Source: Eudromia elegans
Taxonomy: Eukaryota; Chordata; Aves; Tinamiformes; Tinamidae
Length of the DNA stretch: 64,000 bases
Reading direction: 5' to 3'
NCBI GenBank assembly: GCA_003342815.1
Contig: PTEX01000048.1
Coordinates: 3,722,568 to 3,786,567, forward strand
Part shown: positions 12,271-24,535 of the stretch, piece by piece
Numbering within the stretch: the stretch's first letter is position 1
Layout of the letters: each line of letters starts with the position of its first letter
Position numbers and translations under genes: made by a program
The notes under the pieces: model-generated
Told to the model about the DNA's origin: nothing
The model's input: the letters and a program-made list of their open reading frames with translations, nothing else
The model's database searches: none

Positions 12271-15264
12271 TTCAGTATAATAGACAACGTTCTGACACAG
12301 TTGTAAAATCAATATTAAGCTTTTAGTTATTGAAATGTGATGGCCAGTTCAAGTAGCAATAGGAACACAAGAGCACTGATTATCGAACATGATTTTAGTT
12401 ACCTAGGTCTCCCTTTTCTGTGGGCTGTGTCCAGTGGCTTATAATAATTAAGTTCATTTTACTAGTAACACGAGTGGCCTTGCATTTACTTGTTTAGGAA
12501 GTACTGTAGTGTAAAAGTTGCATCTTCTCAGTTAACATTAAAAAAAAAGGTCTTTCAATACAAAACTATGTAAATGAAGTTATTTGGTCAGATCAGTAAC
12601 TTGGAATATAAATTCAGAAGCACTATTAATTAAAATATAATTAGAATGGGATGACATATACTCTGATCTTTTATGTCGACAGTATACTGGGGAGGTGGAT
12701 CTATTAGTCATTTGAATAGGAGTGGCAGAAAGTTGCAGAATGGGGATGGAAAATGAGAGACTGAGGGCTAGGGACCAGCTGATCTAGCTCAGTTTGGAGG
12801 TCTTGGACATGGAGGAACCATTGAAGAGCATAAAACCACCATGGTCAAGAGCATAAAACCACATCTCAAGTCACTTATCACTTCATTTTGGGCCGTGTTC
12901 TATCCTTTACAAGACTGTAAAAAATTAACTGAGTGGCAGATTGTATGCATTGACGTTGAATAAAATTCATTGTTGTACATGACAGGGAGAGAAATCTCTT
13001 CTTTCAGTTTCTGATACTCTATTGATTTACTCACTCATTTCCTATGATAGTATACTAGCTTCTTAAGAAGTACAGTTTCAGTGTCTCCTTTCAGTACTAT
13101 ATAGTAGGGAACCAAGATTCTTGTTTGGCTAAAAATCTCCATTGAATCTTCAATTTAGAGGCTGAAGCAATGATGACAAGTGCATAATGCTCGAGGCCAT
13201 AGGAGTCTTTCACGTAGGACAGGAAAATCTGTTGTCATAACCTTTGGTGACACTAGGTACCCTTGTGCAGGAGAGCCAGAGATTTGGACCTTTTAAGTAC
13301 CTCATAAAGTTAAACTGAAGTTTTGTTATTTCTGTCATCTAACTTTCCAGCTTAAAAAAAAATGCCAGTAGTTTTATATATAGGAAAAATATTTCAAAGA
13401 ACTGCAGAACTTATTGAGCTGGAAAATAGACAAATTGTACTTTGACAGAGGGCAAGACTGCAAAATGACTTGACAGTGTCTGGAGATGATATATGGAATC
13501 TCCCAGAGTGGTTTTCTTTCTTTCCTCTGGGGCCCTGGTTGAAGGCCAGAGGGCTGGGCGTCCTTGTCCCCAGCAGGCAGCCTGGACTTGTCAGCCTTTT
13601 TCTGCAAGGTCTGCCTTGAAGCTGTAGAGCTGACTGACACCAGTTGCAGCTCTGAATCCCCTTATTTAGGCAGCATTGGTGTTTTAACTCTGGATAAATC
13701 ACTGTATTCAGATGACTATTTGGCCAACAGTCTCCAAAATATTGTGTTGATTTAGTTGTCTTATGTGTGTATATATGCTAGTAATCTGTATCTGGATAGC
13801 TTATTTGAATGTGATTCCACCTATTATGACTGTCGTATATATTTTTACTTTTTTTCTGATCCCTCCTTCATGATTTGAAAAGCAGGGCTATATAGGAGAA
13901 GTAGCCTTCATGAATCTAGGAATGTTTCTGCCTTTTTTTTTTTTTTTAAATATGTAGCTCAAGCCAATTGATATTGCTTCCATGAACACATTTAGTCATT
14001 ACTAGTTGAACAACCTCTTCATTATCAGTTGATGAACAGGTATTTGTACCTGCATTACAAGATAAATCAGCCACACATGAAGTGGAAATTCGCTGCATTA
14101 TTTGTGATCCATGTTATGCAAAGAAAGATGAAGGGAGCAGTTACAGACCTGCTTGGGACTTAAATGCATGAGCATCAAAATGAGGCCCAGACTGTGTTCA
14201 TAGATTTATTTCTCTGCTTTATCTGTGCATTAGAGTTTTCTGTCATTACTCCAACTAGTCTAACAGGAATTCTTGTCGCAAATGTATTATGAGGATTGCT
14301 TAAGGTGTTTGTGTACCTTGCTATTGCAGCTAGTCCATGACCATTCCCGTGAATGTATGGGGAGCTTGTATGGACTGACTTAGTAGCGGAAAGGGTAGCC
14401 CCTGGGGGGCCTGGACGGTGATGGATAGTGATACTGTTTCATTAAGGAAATTGGTATCTGATCCATATTTATGTGTGTTCACTGTCATACTTGGCAGGAT
14501 ATCACTGAAGCATATAGGATTACTTAGAGAGCAAGGTACTGCCCAAGATAGATAAGGTGTCACTCCAGTATAAATGATCCCCTCTGAAGTATCTGCTGTC
14601 ATTAACACCAGCTATGCAGTAGTAGATGATTTATTTAATGTTATAGTGTAATTGTGCAAAGCAAAATTAGAATACCTTGGTTATTTTGTTGCTAGCAGCC
14701 TGGCCTTTGTAAGGGGAATATTTGTATTTTAAATGACTCTGTAAAAGCTTCTGGTTTTGATTATCTCTGTATTTCCTGTTTCCAGCATACGAACTCTTCA
14801 TTCTACTTTTAAGAGTAAAAGGGGGTGGAGTGGGTCTCAAGCTCCCTCCCTGCTGTTTAGTTAGTTTGAATGGAGAATAAGAATACACACTTGTTTTCAA
14901 GGTCCTCCAAATAAACATAGAAATAATTATCAAAGGTATCTAGTGATGCTGATGTCATTGTCCTCCACAGCCATGTATGCAACATGTAAGGACAATTAAG
15001 TATATGAATGGAATTGAAAAGAGTCATCCCTGGTACTGCACTAGGCTTCAAAAGAATGCTTCCTCCTTCAAACAGAAAAGTGCAAGTTTAAGACCAATGC
15101 ACTGCAGAAACCTAGAGGACTGTTTGCCTCACTGTGGTGTCTTTCAGCTGATATCAGGGTGGCTGAACTATTTAGCAGGTAGAAAGTTAAGAATGCAAAG
15201 GTAATGTCTTATTTCTGTGTTCTGATTATTTCATTGTTTAACTTGGTGATTCACCTTCCTTATA
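12271..15264. other. Non-coding stretch, upstream of RCAN2
   Basis: No gene recognised. It contains a 23-base-period duplication at 12824-12869 and a T-run near 13933-13947. Open frames around 13394-13755 overlap each other on both strands and carry no family motif. Confidence 0.55.
12824..12869. repeat. Short direct duplication, 23-base period
   Basis: The block AAGAGCATAAAACCAC occurs twice, at 12824-12839 and 12847-12862, separated by CATGGTC. It looks like a local slippage or repair duplication. Confidence 0.8.
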
Positions 15265-15385
15265 TCCTGCTTACACTGAATTATAAGCTCTTTGGGACTG
15301 TGGTTCTTGTTAGTACAGCACCTAATGCAATGTACTAGACCCTCGAGGGATAATTATGACCCAAATTAAAGATAAAACCTAGTGA
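15265..15385 (+). repeat. Ancient amniote SINE/LINE tail (MIR/L2-like)
   Basis: The order TTATAAGCTCTTTGGGACTG, then GTACAGCACCTAATGCAATG, matches the conserved end of ancient interspersed repeats that are abundant in turtles and crocodiles and resemble the MIR/L2 end of mammals (AAGCTC followed by the CAGCACCTAGCACAATG type block). It is heavily decayed. The family assignment is from pattern memory and is uncertain between SINE and LINE. A relative lies on the other strand at 24440-24535. Confidence 0.5.
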
Positions 15386-15675
15386 TGCCAGGAACTTTAG
15401 TGCATTTGTAGGTATGACTCACTTCTATTGGTGTAATATCTTAAGTGATCTTTGTAATACTGTTTTGTACTCACAGTACCTTGACTTTTTGGTGAATGCC
15501 AAGTCATACCTTGTAATTACAAAGTTACTCTTTTGGATAGTATTTATGAATGTTTTTACTGTTTTTGTAGTAGACATTAACTTAAGCTGCATGCTTAAAA
15601 TGCTATTTATTTACGTTTTTAGTACAAAATGGCAGATGATAAAATCTTCTAGTTTGCAGCAGAAAACAAGTTGGG

Positions 15676-16020
15676 AGATGCAGTAATAGCCCCATTCAGA
15701 GCGGCCTTGACAGACTGGAGGGATGGGCCCATGGGAGCCTTGTGAAGCTCCACAAAACAAACGGCCAAGTCCTGTCCCATGGGGAGGACTCACTCCATGT
15801 CCCAGGATGGACTGGCTCAGTTGCTGCTTGGCTGAGAAGATTTGGGGTTGACATGAACCGCCAATGTTCCCCAGTGACTAAGAAGAAGAAAACTCTTTAC
15901 ATTTTTGTGTGTTGAGAGGCTGTGTGGCCTCCACCTTTGGACATACTCAAAACCCAGGTGAACACGATCCAGAGCCAACTGATTGAACTGACCCTGCTCT
16001 GAGTCAAAAGGTTTTAGTTC
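15676..16020 (+). mobile_element. Old CR1 LINE fragment, internally deleted
   Basis: Sense-strand CR1 remnant. The start (CATTCAGAGCGGCCTTGACAG) and the following GATGGGC...CTCCACAA...CAAGTCCTG blocks correspond to the ORF2 segment also present at about 495-590. A second part (GAGGCTGTGTGGCCTCCACC, then CTCAAAACCCAGGTG and TGACCCTGCTCTGAG) corresponds to the 3' untranslated region. The middle of the element is lost, and no tail repeat is visible. It is old and non-coding. Confidence 0.75.
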
Positions 16021-19000
16021 TATCATAAAAATGAAGTAATACCTTTCTAAGAAAAAAAGTAAATTTTTTTGGTAGGTTCAGTAATTATAAGGGAATGTTG
16101 GCATGCCAATATCAGATGTTGTCTGACTTCTATCATGCTATATTTATACATCTGTTATGTTTTGGTTGAAACTGCCGTGCGTGTGGCAAACTTACCATGT
16201 TGGTTTGAGGACAAAAAGGAGCCAGAAATCTTAAGATGCATCTTACCAAAGCCTGTCTGCCCAAACTTAATCACTGTAGGCCTGTTAATTTTAAATGTTC
16301 AATTGTCTGGACTCATTTAGCAACTATTAGGATCATTTTATTGCAAACTTCTGGGCAATTCTTTGACTGGAACTCATTGAAATTTTCACCCAAATTAAAA
16401 TTGGTCTTTGTAAAAGTAATACTAAGTGCTTGTTAACCCTGGATTTGATACTGTGCTCCCAATGTACTAATAATACATTATTTCTTATTGCCTCTTGCAC
16501 TGGGAACTGTCTTTTCGGTCTTCTTGGATCATTCCTCTGTTTTTCACCTGATTTCAACTCCAGCTTATTATGCTGATGACTGACTGATTAATCATTCTCT
16601 TTATCTAATTCCCTGGATCCTGTTGGCATTTCTTTTATGGGACTCTTTCACTCGTGTACACTGCTGACAATGTAAAATTTGCGTAATACAGAAACTGAAC
16701 TTCTGCTCCTCTGCTCTGATGTCTTTTTGTTCTTTTAAGCTGAATGTGTTCTCTCGATTCTATGACAGACCTGGATGACCCCTCTCATTTTGCCCGTGCT
16801 CAGCAAACTTCAGCTCTAAGAACCTCACTTTCTCTTGGCTCCTATGGCTGATATGTATTGACCACAGCATAAATCCCATAGCTGAGTTGCTTGGGATTCT
16901 GTGACTCCCACTTTTTCAGCCTTGCAATTTCATTATCAAACATTGCTGTTAAGCTTTTCTTCCTTATGAATCATCGTGACCAAGATTTTAGTGCATCTAA
17001 TGACGTAAAAATGATCAAACTCCTTTTTCTCCAGAGCGCTGCTATGCTTACGCTTTCGCTTCACTTTTGCAGAGCTTACTTTCAAGTTTATAACATTCAT
17101 CTATATAAATTACAGGTCTGATACTATTTCTTGATTTTTTTTTCTTCTGTGTTTTGGAGATGACTCCTGACTTTAAGCTGTTAGCAGTTCCCTGAGTTGC
17201 ATGCATGTTAGTACATGGGGTGCATGGATTGTTATTAATGTACCAGAGAAAACTGCTAATAATCTCATTCAGTAGCAGCTCTGTTACCAGCCATCCGCCT
17301 GATCCTTCTCAGTTAGTGCAGCCTTCAGTGCCATCATTTGTGACACCCAGCAGCTTTTGCACTAGTCTTATCTTCTCTGCATTAACATCATCTCTGTTAC
17401 GGTATCAGATGCTTCACTACCTGTGATTCACCATTTATTGATATGAAATAAACTGTGCTAGAACAAAACCTATTGAAGATTTGCTTCAGAAAGAGGCCTT
17501 TTTTTAACCTTCAGCTGCATTTTAATCTTTTAACTATATGGACTGTAATGTTCTCGTCTTTAAAAATGCATTCCAAAAATCTCTTTATAATAGGATGTCC
17601 TTGTCTACCACACTTCTGCCCTAAGCAAGAAAACTGTTTATTCTGGCCTAGTCATCTGGTATTAGGCTGTTTTGACACAACCACAAATTGGTCCAATTTG
17701 AGGTTGATCCATCTTCCCCTAATTTTAATTTGAGGTGAGAGTTCCAGAAGATGATTTTTGTTTTTAAACTTGCAAATAAACAAGAATAAGAAAGCATTTA
17801 AATTATAAGATCAGAGAACTAATGCAAGAGAAATTAACTGGTTAGACTTTACTAACCAGTAACCTTGCACTAACCACTCCAAAGAAAAGAGGATAGGAGG
17901 GGGAAGAGGCGCCCGTGTTTTTTCTCATGTCCTTTTTTCCAGTTCAGCAGCTCTTCCTAGTTTCCTGGCTCGCAGCAGATTCTGCACAGTCATAGCTGCC
18001 TCCGCGGGAGTCTGCGCTAGTGGCAGAGCTCACCTTCATTTCTCCTTCCTTTGCCAGCATTTCTGACGTTGGAAACTGAAACCTCTGTCACAGATCTGTT
18101 TCTGTTGATTCACTTGAATTTAAAACTACATGGATTTACAAATTTATTTATATGAGCTCCTCTGTAGCATTCTTTTAACAAATTTAGGCTTAATATAAAA
18201 CCACATCTAGTTCCTCCCCCCTCTTCCCTTATTTTATAGAAGAGTTTGGTTTATTTGTTTGTTTATTTAACAGAGCCCAAACAAAAGCTAGGAGCTGTTG
18301 TGCTGCTGTTTTAGTTTTTCGGCAAATTTTCCTTCTTTGCTGTTTTCTCCCTCTTGCAGATACACAGAGCTTCTAACCAATACAGCATCTAATTTTCAGA
18401 TGGAAGTAGAGGGGTCAAAACGACAACTGCGTAGCAGATTGAGTTGAATGACATAATTTTAGCTCATCTATATTTTTTTGTCTTTGCTCAGCTCTTGATC
18501 TAGAAGTAATGACAAAAATAGTGGTTATTCTATATGAGTTATTACTCCTTTTGTTGTTTAAGGGCAGAAGGAACTACTTGTGATCCTGGGTACTTTTAAG
18601 TTTTCTTTCCAGGAATTTGTATAGTAATAAAAATGAGTATAACAAGTATTCATGTTCATTTTATTAAGCTGAAGAACTTATGTAGTAAACTAAAATAAAG
18701 TAATTGTCACAGCTGTGGAATGTTTTGAAGACAGAGGAAGAGTCAATGGCTTAAATTGTGTTGCAGAAGAGATGGGCCATTTTAAATCACTTTTCTAGAT
18801 CATAAATTGACATTTAAAGAAGTACCTCCAAACGAGTCATGACCTTGACTGTTCTTAGTGGCATTATTTTATACTTGGTAAATAATCTGCCTGCCAGGAA
18901 AGCTTATCCATGTGTTTTCAAAATGCCATGAGTTTTTCTTTTGCACATTCCTTGAGTTACCTGATGTGCCCGCATATAAAGGGATCTTAATTTCTCCTCA

Positions 19001-22000
19001 TCCATCTTTTCTATCTTCCCATCTCACTGCCTTGTCATTTCTTTTAGTCCTTAGTGGTTTATGTTACCACTGTTGATAAGATAGGTAACTGGGAATATAT
19101 AGCTCTTCCACTTGCTCCATGTGAGAGATAAGTAATGTTTGACCAAAATAATTTCTTCACTTATCTTCAAGGAATGTTTCTTGGCTCATGACAAGTCTTC
19201 AATTACTTCCTAGTGTCATAGAAAAATAAATAGGCCTGACATACACTAAGTGGTATGGAACACTAACAAATTCTTAGCTACAGAGCATATTCTCTGAGAA
19301 CTGGTTGTTATTATTTGACATCTCCCCTTGTAAGAACACTTTACTGGTCTTTTAAGTTAAGAAGTGACCTTCTCTTTTTATCATTTACACACATTTAGGA
19401 GTTTGAATATGTTGTTCAAATTAATGGAAACCGTGCCCTGGATTGCAACCAAGTAGTTCCAAGTACTTCTTGGAGAATAGGTGCTATACCAGACATGCTA
19501 CTTGTTATACCTTGTAATATTTGAGCCTAATTTTATTCCTGTAGCCTGGATAAATTGTAATATAATTGGTGATATTGCAAGTGGAGCAAAATAGGCTTGT
19601 ATTCATACATCCTGAGTTAGAAAGATGAGGAAGGAAGAAATAATCACTAACTAACTGTTTTAACTCCTTATATAAGAAAGCTCTGAACCTCTAGATTCAA
19701 TCAGGGGCCGTGTCAGGAAATTATTTTTCAGACATACTAATTCTGTGCATCCTCTGTTTGGGAAGAGAAACTTGCTGTGTTCTCTTGCAAGTTTTATGAC
19801 CTCAATTTGGAGGTGCAAACATGCATCTGCCACAATTTCTGCTTGTTTTCTGACTCCTATTTTCTGTTCAGTTTGCTTACAGTAATCTGGGAGTGTAGGT
19901 TGTATACATTCCCTGCTAGCTTTTAGCATTTTCCCCATATGTGGAATTATTAAAGACCTTGCGGCTGCCTATCCTTTGAAACTGAGGAGCTGTAGTGGTC
20001 ATGGTTAGAAAACCAGCACTGAGTAGCAGGCAAAATCATTTTGCCCCACAAGATAACTTTTATTGCAGTGTTGGATAAAAGGAACCCTGTCCCTTGATAT
20101 TTAAATCTAGTTTGGACAAAATTAGAAAAGAGTGTGTGCGGGAGTGAGCGATTCTGTATTGGATTAATGGGCTTTTCTCCTTTTTGACTCGCAGGAGTCA
20201 GCAGTTGTGAGTTTTGGGAATGAAATAAATGATTTTGTGGATTTTTAACTTAATGTTGTGTGACTTCTGGCAATTTTTCCACCTTTGCAATTTTAATGTT
20301 TTAATATAGAGGGTTTTTTAATGCATTAATTAAACAGGTCAATTAGACTCTACCCGTAATCTTTACCTGGACTGCTACAGTCTGGCTAGTGAGGGGAAAA
20401 AAAAAAGGCAAGAAGTCATAAAAATGGTATGTGTGATAATAAATTGAGGTGTCCCCTGGAGCATCCATGTAAGCTTGGTCAAGAAACAGTCAGAGTGCTA
20501 TGCATTTGCCTGTACTTAACAGTGTTCTTATTTTTGAAGTAAGAATTATTTCTTAAAGTAAGAAAAATATAAAGTATTCTGATCTTGAACTTTGACCTTA
20601 AACTAATATTTTTGGAAGTCTATTTCCAGAAAAGAGTTGCAATATCTTGTTTCTTTTTTTTTCCCCGAGCCACTGCAAATACAATGATGTAGCAGATTTT
20701 AAATGGGGTGGACAGCAAATGGCTAAATCCATAGTGATAAATGCAGGAGGCTAATCTAATCAAGATTACCAGCAGGTCATTCAATGTCAGATGTTAATTA
20801 GTACATCTACAAAAGCACTGGCCTTGCATAAGAAGTCAAGCTAAGCTGGAATTTTTAAAATGTAGCCCAACAGCAGACAGCTTGTGCTGCTGAAAATGTG
20901 TGCATGCTGGGTTTTGCTAGTGAAAGATGGGTTCTGTGCTAGACTTCCATATTAATATCAGAGCATACAGATACCAGGGGACTCCAGTGGGTGGCTTAGG
21001 CCACTTGCGGCATTACTAGCAGGACATTATTACTGAAAAGTGCAGTCACTGGAACTTATTTTCAGTTTCTTTTTTTTTTTAATCTTTGGCATGGGGAAGG
21101 GGCTTGTGTCAAAATGTCTTCCACAGGTTTTTTTTTCCTGTCTTCATTAATGAGCATTTTATAATCTATTAAAATATAGTTCTTGCCATTAATTATGAAA
21201 AAGAAAAAATTTTGCAGAATTTTGGACATGTTTACTATGTTTAATGACAAAGTTGTTTTTGAAGCAACTAATATATGTTTAGTGTGGTTAACTCTCAATT
21301 TAATATTGGCAATGAATAATAATATCCACTTTCAGAGAGAAATGGAATATAGAATGACTAAATGATTTAAAGCTGAATTAAATACACATCTTAAAAGACC
21401 GTTGTATTGGCATTTCGTGCATGAAGTGGTGGGTGTGGGAACTAGCTACTGGAAAAGCTTTCATCTCACTTCAGCATACCATATTTCTTAATCCCTTTAA
21501 TAAGGCATTTTGCCTTTAATGAAGAAAATAATGGATATTTGTCTGTATCAGTCTTTGTTTTTTCTGTCAACAGCAGAGAAAGAGAATTAGCAGGAGAAGC
21601 AATGATCTGTTTTTAAGGAAATATAGCAAAATAAATACCTGCTTGCACCCTACCCTACACATTTAGATAAAATGGCAACTACAGAAGCAGCAAAGAGTGG
21701 ATTTCTCATGTATTTGCTGTCTGGCTGCGTGCTGTTTGACAGCTTGCTCTCTCCTCTGCTTTCGCTGGCTTGGCAGTAAGCAACGTTTTCTCTCCGAAGA
21801 GCCATTAAATCTCTCACCTGCGTGTCCTGTATGGGGCTGCAGAGAGGAGATAAGGTTGGTGTCTCGCAGCTGTGAGCATTGGTATTCCAGGCTCTGCTTC
21901 CAAGGGCATCCTGCCTTGGTGAAGCATCTCAAATGACAGGGAAAAACATACAGCCCTGTTAAATACGCTTGCTAGTCTGAGACAAGTAAAGTCAAATGGA

Positions 22001-24439
22001 AATGATTTCAAAATACGCTTTCAAGCCATTAACAGGGTTTATGCATAACTGTAAATCACATTTTTAGGTAGGAGTGTTATAGGCAAACAGCATCAGCTTT
22101 GAAGAGATATCTGGTAATGAAGCAGCCCTTCTAAGTTTACACTTAAAATTCTAATAAAAACCAAGGGCTCTGCGCCTGTTTGAATATGGGTCCCTGCATG
22201 GTTTATCCAAGGACAGATAAGTTATTCTGTCAAGAATTGAATCTTTCTCTTGTCTTGCTAATCTCCTCCTATCTCTGAGCATCTCCATCTGCCCAGCATG
22301 AACAGAAAAGGCACCTGAGACTTACGATTTTTTTTTTAATTTTTTTTACCCTTATATCATTGACCTGACATCCTTTTTCTGTGGCACCTTCTTCAACAGA
22401 ATTAATGTATGACTAAGGTTTATTTCCTGCTTTCAAGTACCACAAAAGTAGATGCATGCAAGCATTGCACTTCTACAGTCTTGGGTCCTTTTATTATTTT
22501 TATTAAATTAATGATAACATTAAAAATGCATGAATTGGAAATTTCAGTGGGAAATCTTTAACAGCTTTACAGGTGTTGCTAATGTAGCCACACATCTATC
22601 CCCTGGGTAAATAACCCCTTTGCTAGCTTTTTGATTAATTTGAGGCACAGAGGGAAGGGGATGTGTAGTATTCAGTTCAAGATCAATATCCACATTTAGA
22701 TGTCAGTCTATAAATGTCTACAACCACACTAGATCTCTAAGTTCCTGTTGTATTTAATGGAGGTCAGCGGAGGGTGGAAGCAATTGAGACTGTCCCAAAT
22801 TAGAGAGGTGTAGCTCAGTCTAGTTTCCATTGAATGTGCTGACCCAGGACATAATTCAGTTGTCTAACTCTAGGTGCTCAGTGCTAATTTAAATATTTTG
22901 GAGCATCTCTGGGGGCTTCTGCCTGATGATGCAGAAAAGGAAGGTCTGGCAGAGGTCCTTTATCACATTTATTTACCTGAGATAGATGTCTTAAATACCC
23001 TAAAGCATCTTATATTGCTCTAGATGTCCACTCTGAAGCAATGACATGAACTCCTGAAACTGCCATAATGAGTGCATAGCGAACTCATTATGAACTGATA
23101 TGTGTGGTCTCTGAATCAAAAGTTGAGACCTCTGTAATTTATGTATGATACAATATAGATGGACTGCAAATAAATACCCTGCAGGATTATGAGCCTTCTG
23201 TTATCAGGGTCCATGTGCATCTCATATGTTCTGATGGTGGTCATTCATTCACCAAATAAATCTAGGCTCTCCTGACTGGAGCAGTGGCATCTTTCTCCAT
23301 AAGGGTTCTGTAGTCAAGGACTATAGCACTTCCAATTTTTCTTTGTGGATGAGGAACCACAGAGGAATTTGTAACTATTTCCAGAAGACACGTGCACTGA
23401 TTCTAGTCACGCACCTTTGGAAGCTATGGATTGTGAATGATACTGCACTGTTAAAAATAATTGAATAATTATGACTCAGAGCTGAATGTTGCACATGCCC
23501 AAATGAGATAGTAAAATGAATTTGGCTAAATGGCACAGTCGTTTACACAGACACTTAAATATTTTTAAATCATCGTATGTGGGCTTGATTTTATTGTTGT
23601 TAAAGGAAGAGAAATGCTTCAGAATGTTTATCATTTGTTTTATTTTTCTGACTGTTGGACTCCCAAGTTTCTTTTGATTATTGATTGACTACTTCGGTTA
23701 TCTGTAAGTTTAAGTGACAAAAAACCAAAATACTATTTAAAATGTCAAAAAACCTTCCTTTCCAAAAATCAAGCAGAGCCAAAGCAGGGTTTATCTAAGG
23801 ATTTTTAAAACTCTAGAGCTTTTACAGTGAGGGAGTTACTTAGAGTAATTTTGGCTTTAGTTAAACCTTGATTTTCTTATTTATTTATTTTCCCATGGCC
23901 GAAATCCTGCATCTTTAAAACTCTTCAAACCAAAGCAAAGCTTATGTTATGAGCTGAATCTGTGAATTGGTCCTTCCTTTGGCAACTGCTATTGATTCAG
24001 AATTTGTAGAAACTTTTGCTTGAGGGACAAACTCATCTTGCAAAAATCAATTTATTTGTAGCTGTGGGATATATATTTGTCCCTTATTTATTGTAAATGC
24101 CAAGCTTTTACACTTGAAGATATTTAATTTGTGTATAATTAATTCTTCAAAGATGCTAAAAAGATTCTAAGATGCTCTATTTTGTATCTTCTTTATCTCT
24201 GTTAGTTACAAAAAAAATTAGCCTCTGGAAAATCATGAAGTTTTGATAGTTATTCAAAAGTTGGAATGGACTACTCCCATGCAGATGGCTTCCTGAGGCT
24301 TACTCTATTGCTGTTGCAGTTATTGACTCTGTTCTTGGAAAATTTTATTGGCAAACATTGGTGTGATCTCAGGCTTTGTCATCAGTTAAGGAGTATTTAT
24401 ATTTGTTGTGTTATGATATGGTTATAACAAAATATAAAA
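16021..24439. other. Non-coding stretch, upstream of RCAN2
   Basis: No gene, RNA gene or recent repeat recognised over about 8.4 kb. The base composition is AT-rich and even. Several open frames of 60-90 codons exist, but none has a recognisable domain or plausible splice structure. Interspersed-repeat content is unusually low, which would fit conserved non-coding DNA, but this cannot be tested from one sequence. Confidence 0.55.
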
Positions 24440-24535
24440 CCAAGAAGCCTGCACTTAATGAGTACTGGTTGTGGAACAGGACTGCACTGCTCAAGGCACT
24501 GTACAAACACAGAGCAAAAGCATGTCCTGGGCTAA
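24440..24535 (-). repeat. Ancient amniote SINE/LINE tail (MIR/L2-like), antisense
   Basis: On the minus strand this reads TTTGCTCTGTGTTTGTACAG, then TGCCTTGAGCAGTGCAGTCC and TGTTCCAC. It has the same layout as the conserved tail seen at 15265-15385 (GTTTGTACAGCACCTAGCACAATG type). It is strongly diverged and its family is not certain. Confidence 0.45.

Noticed and set aside
11932..12312. 126-codon minus-strand frame
   Set aside because: Most of it overlaps the antisense old CR1 fragment at 12040-12270.
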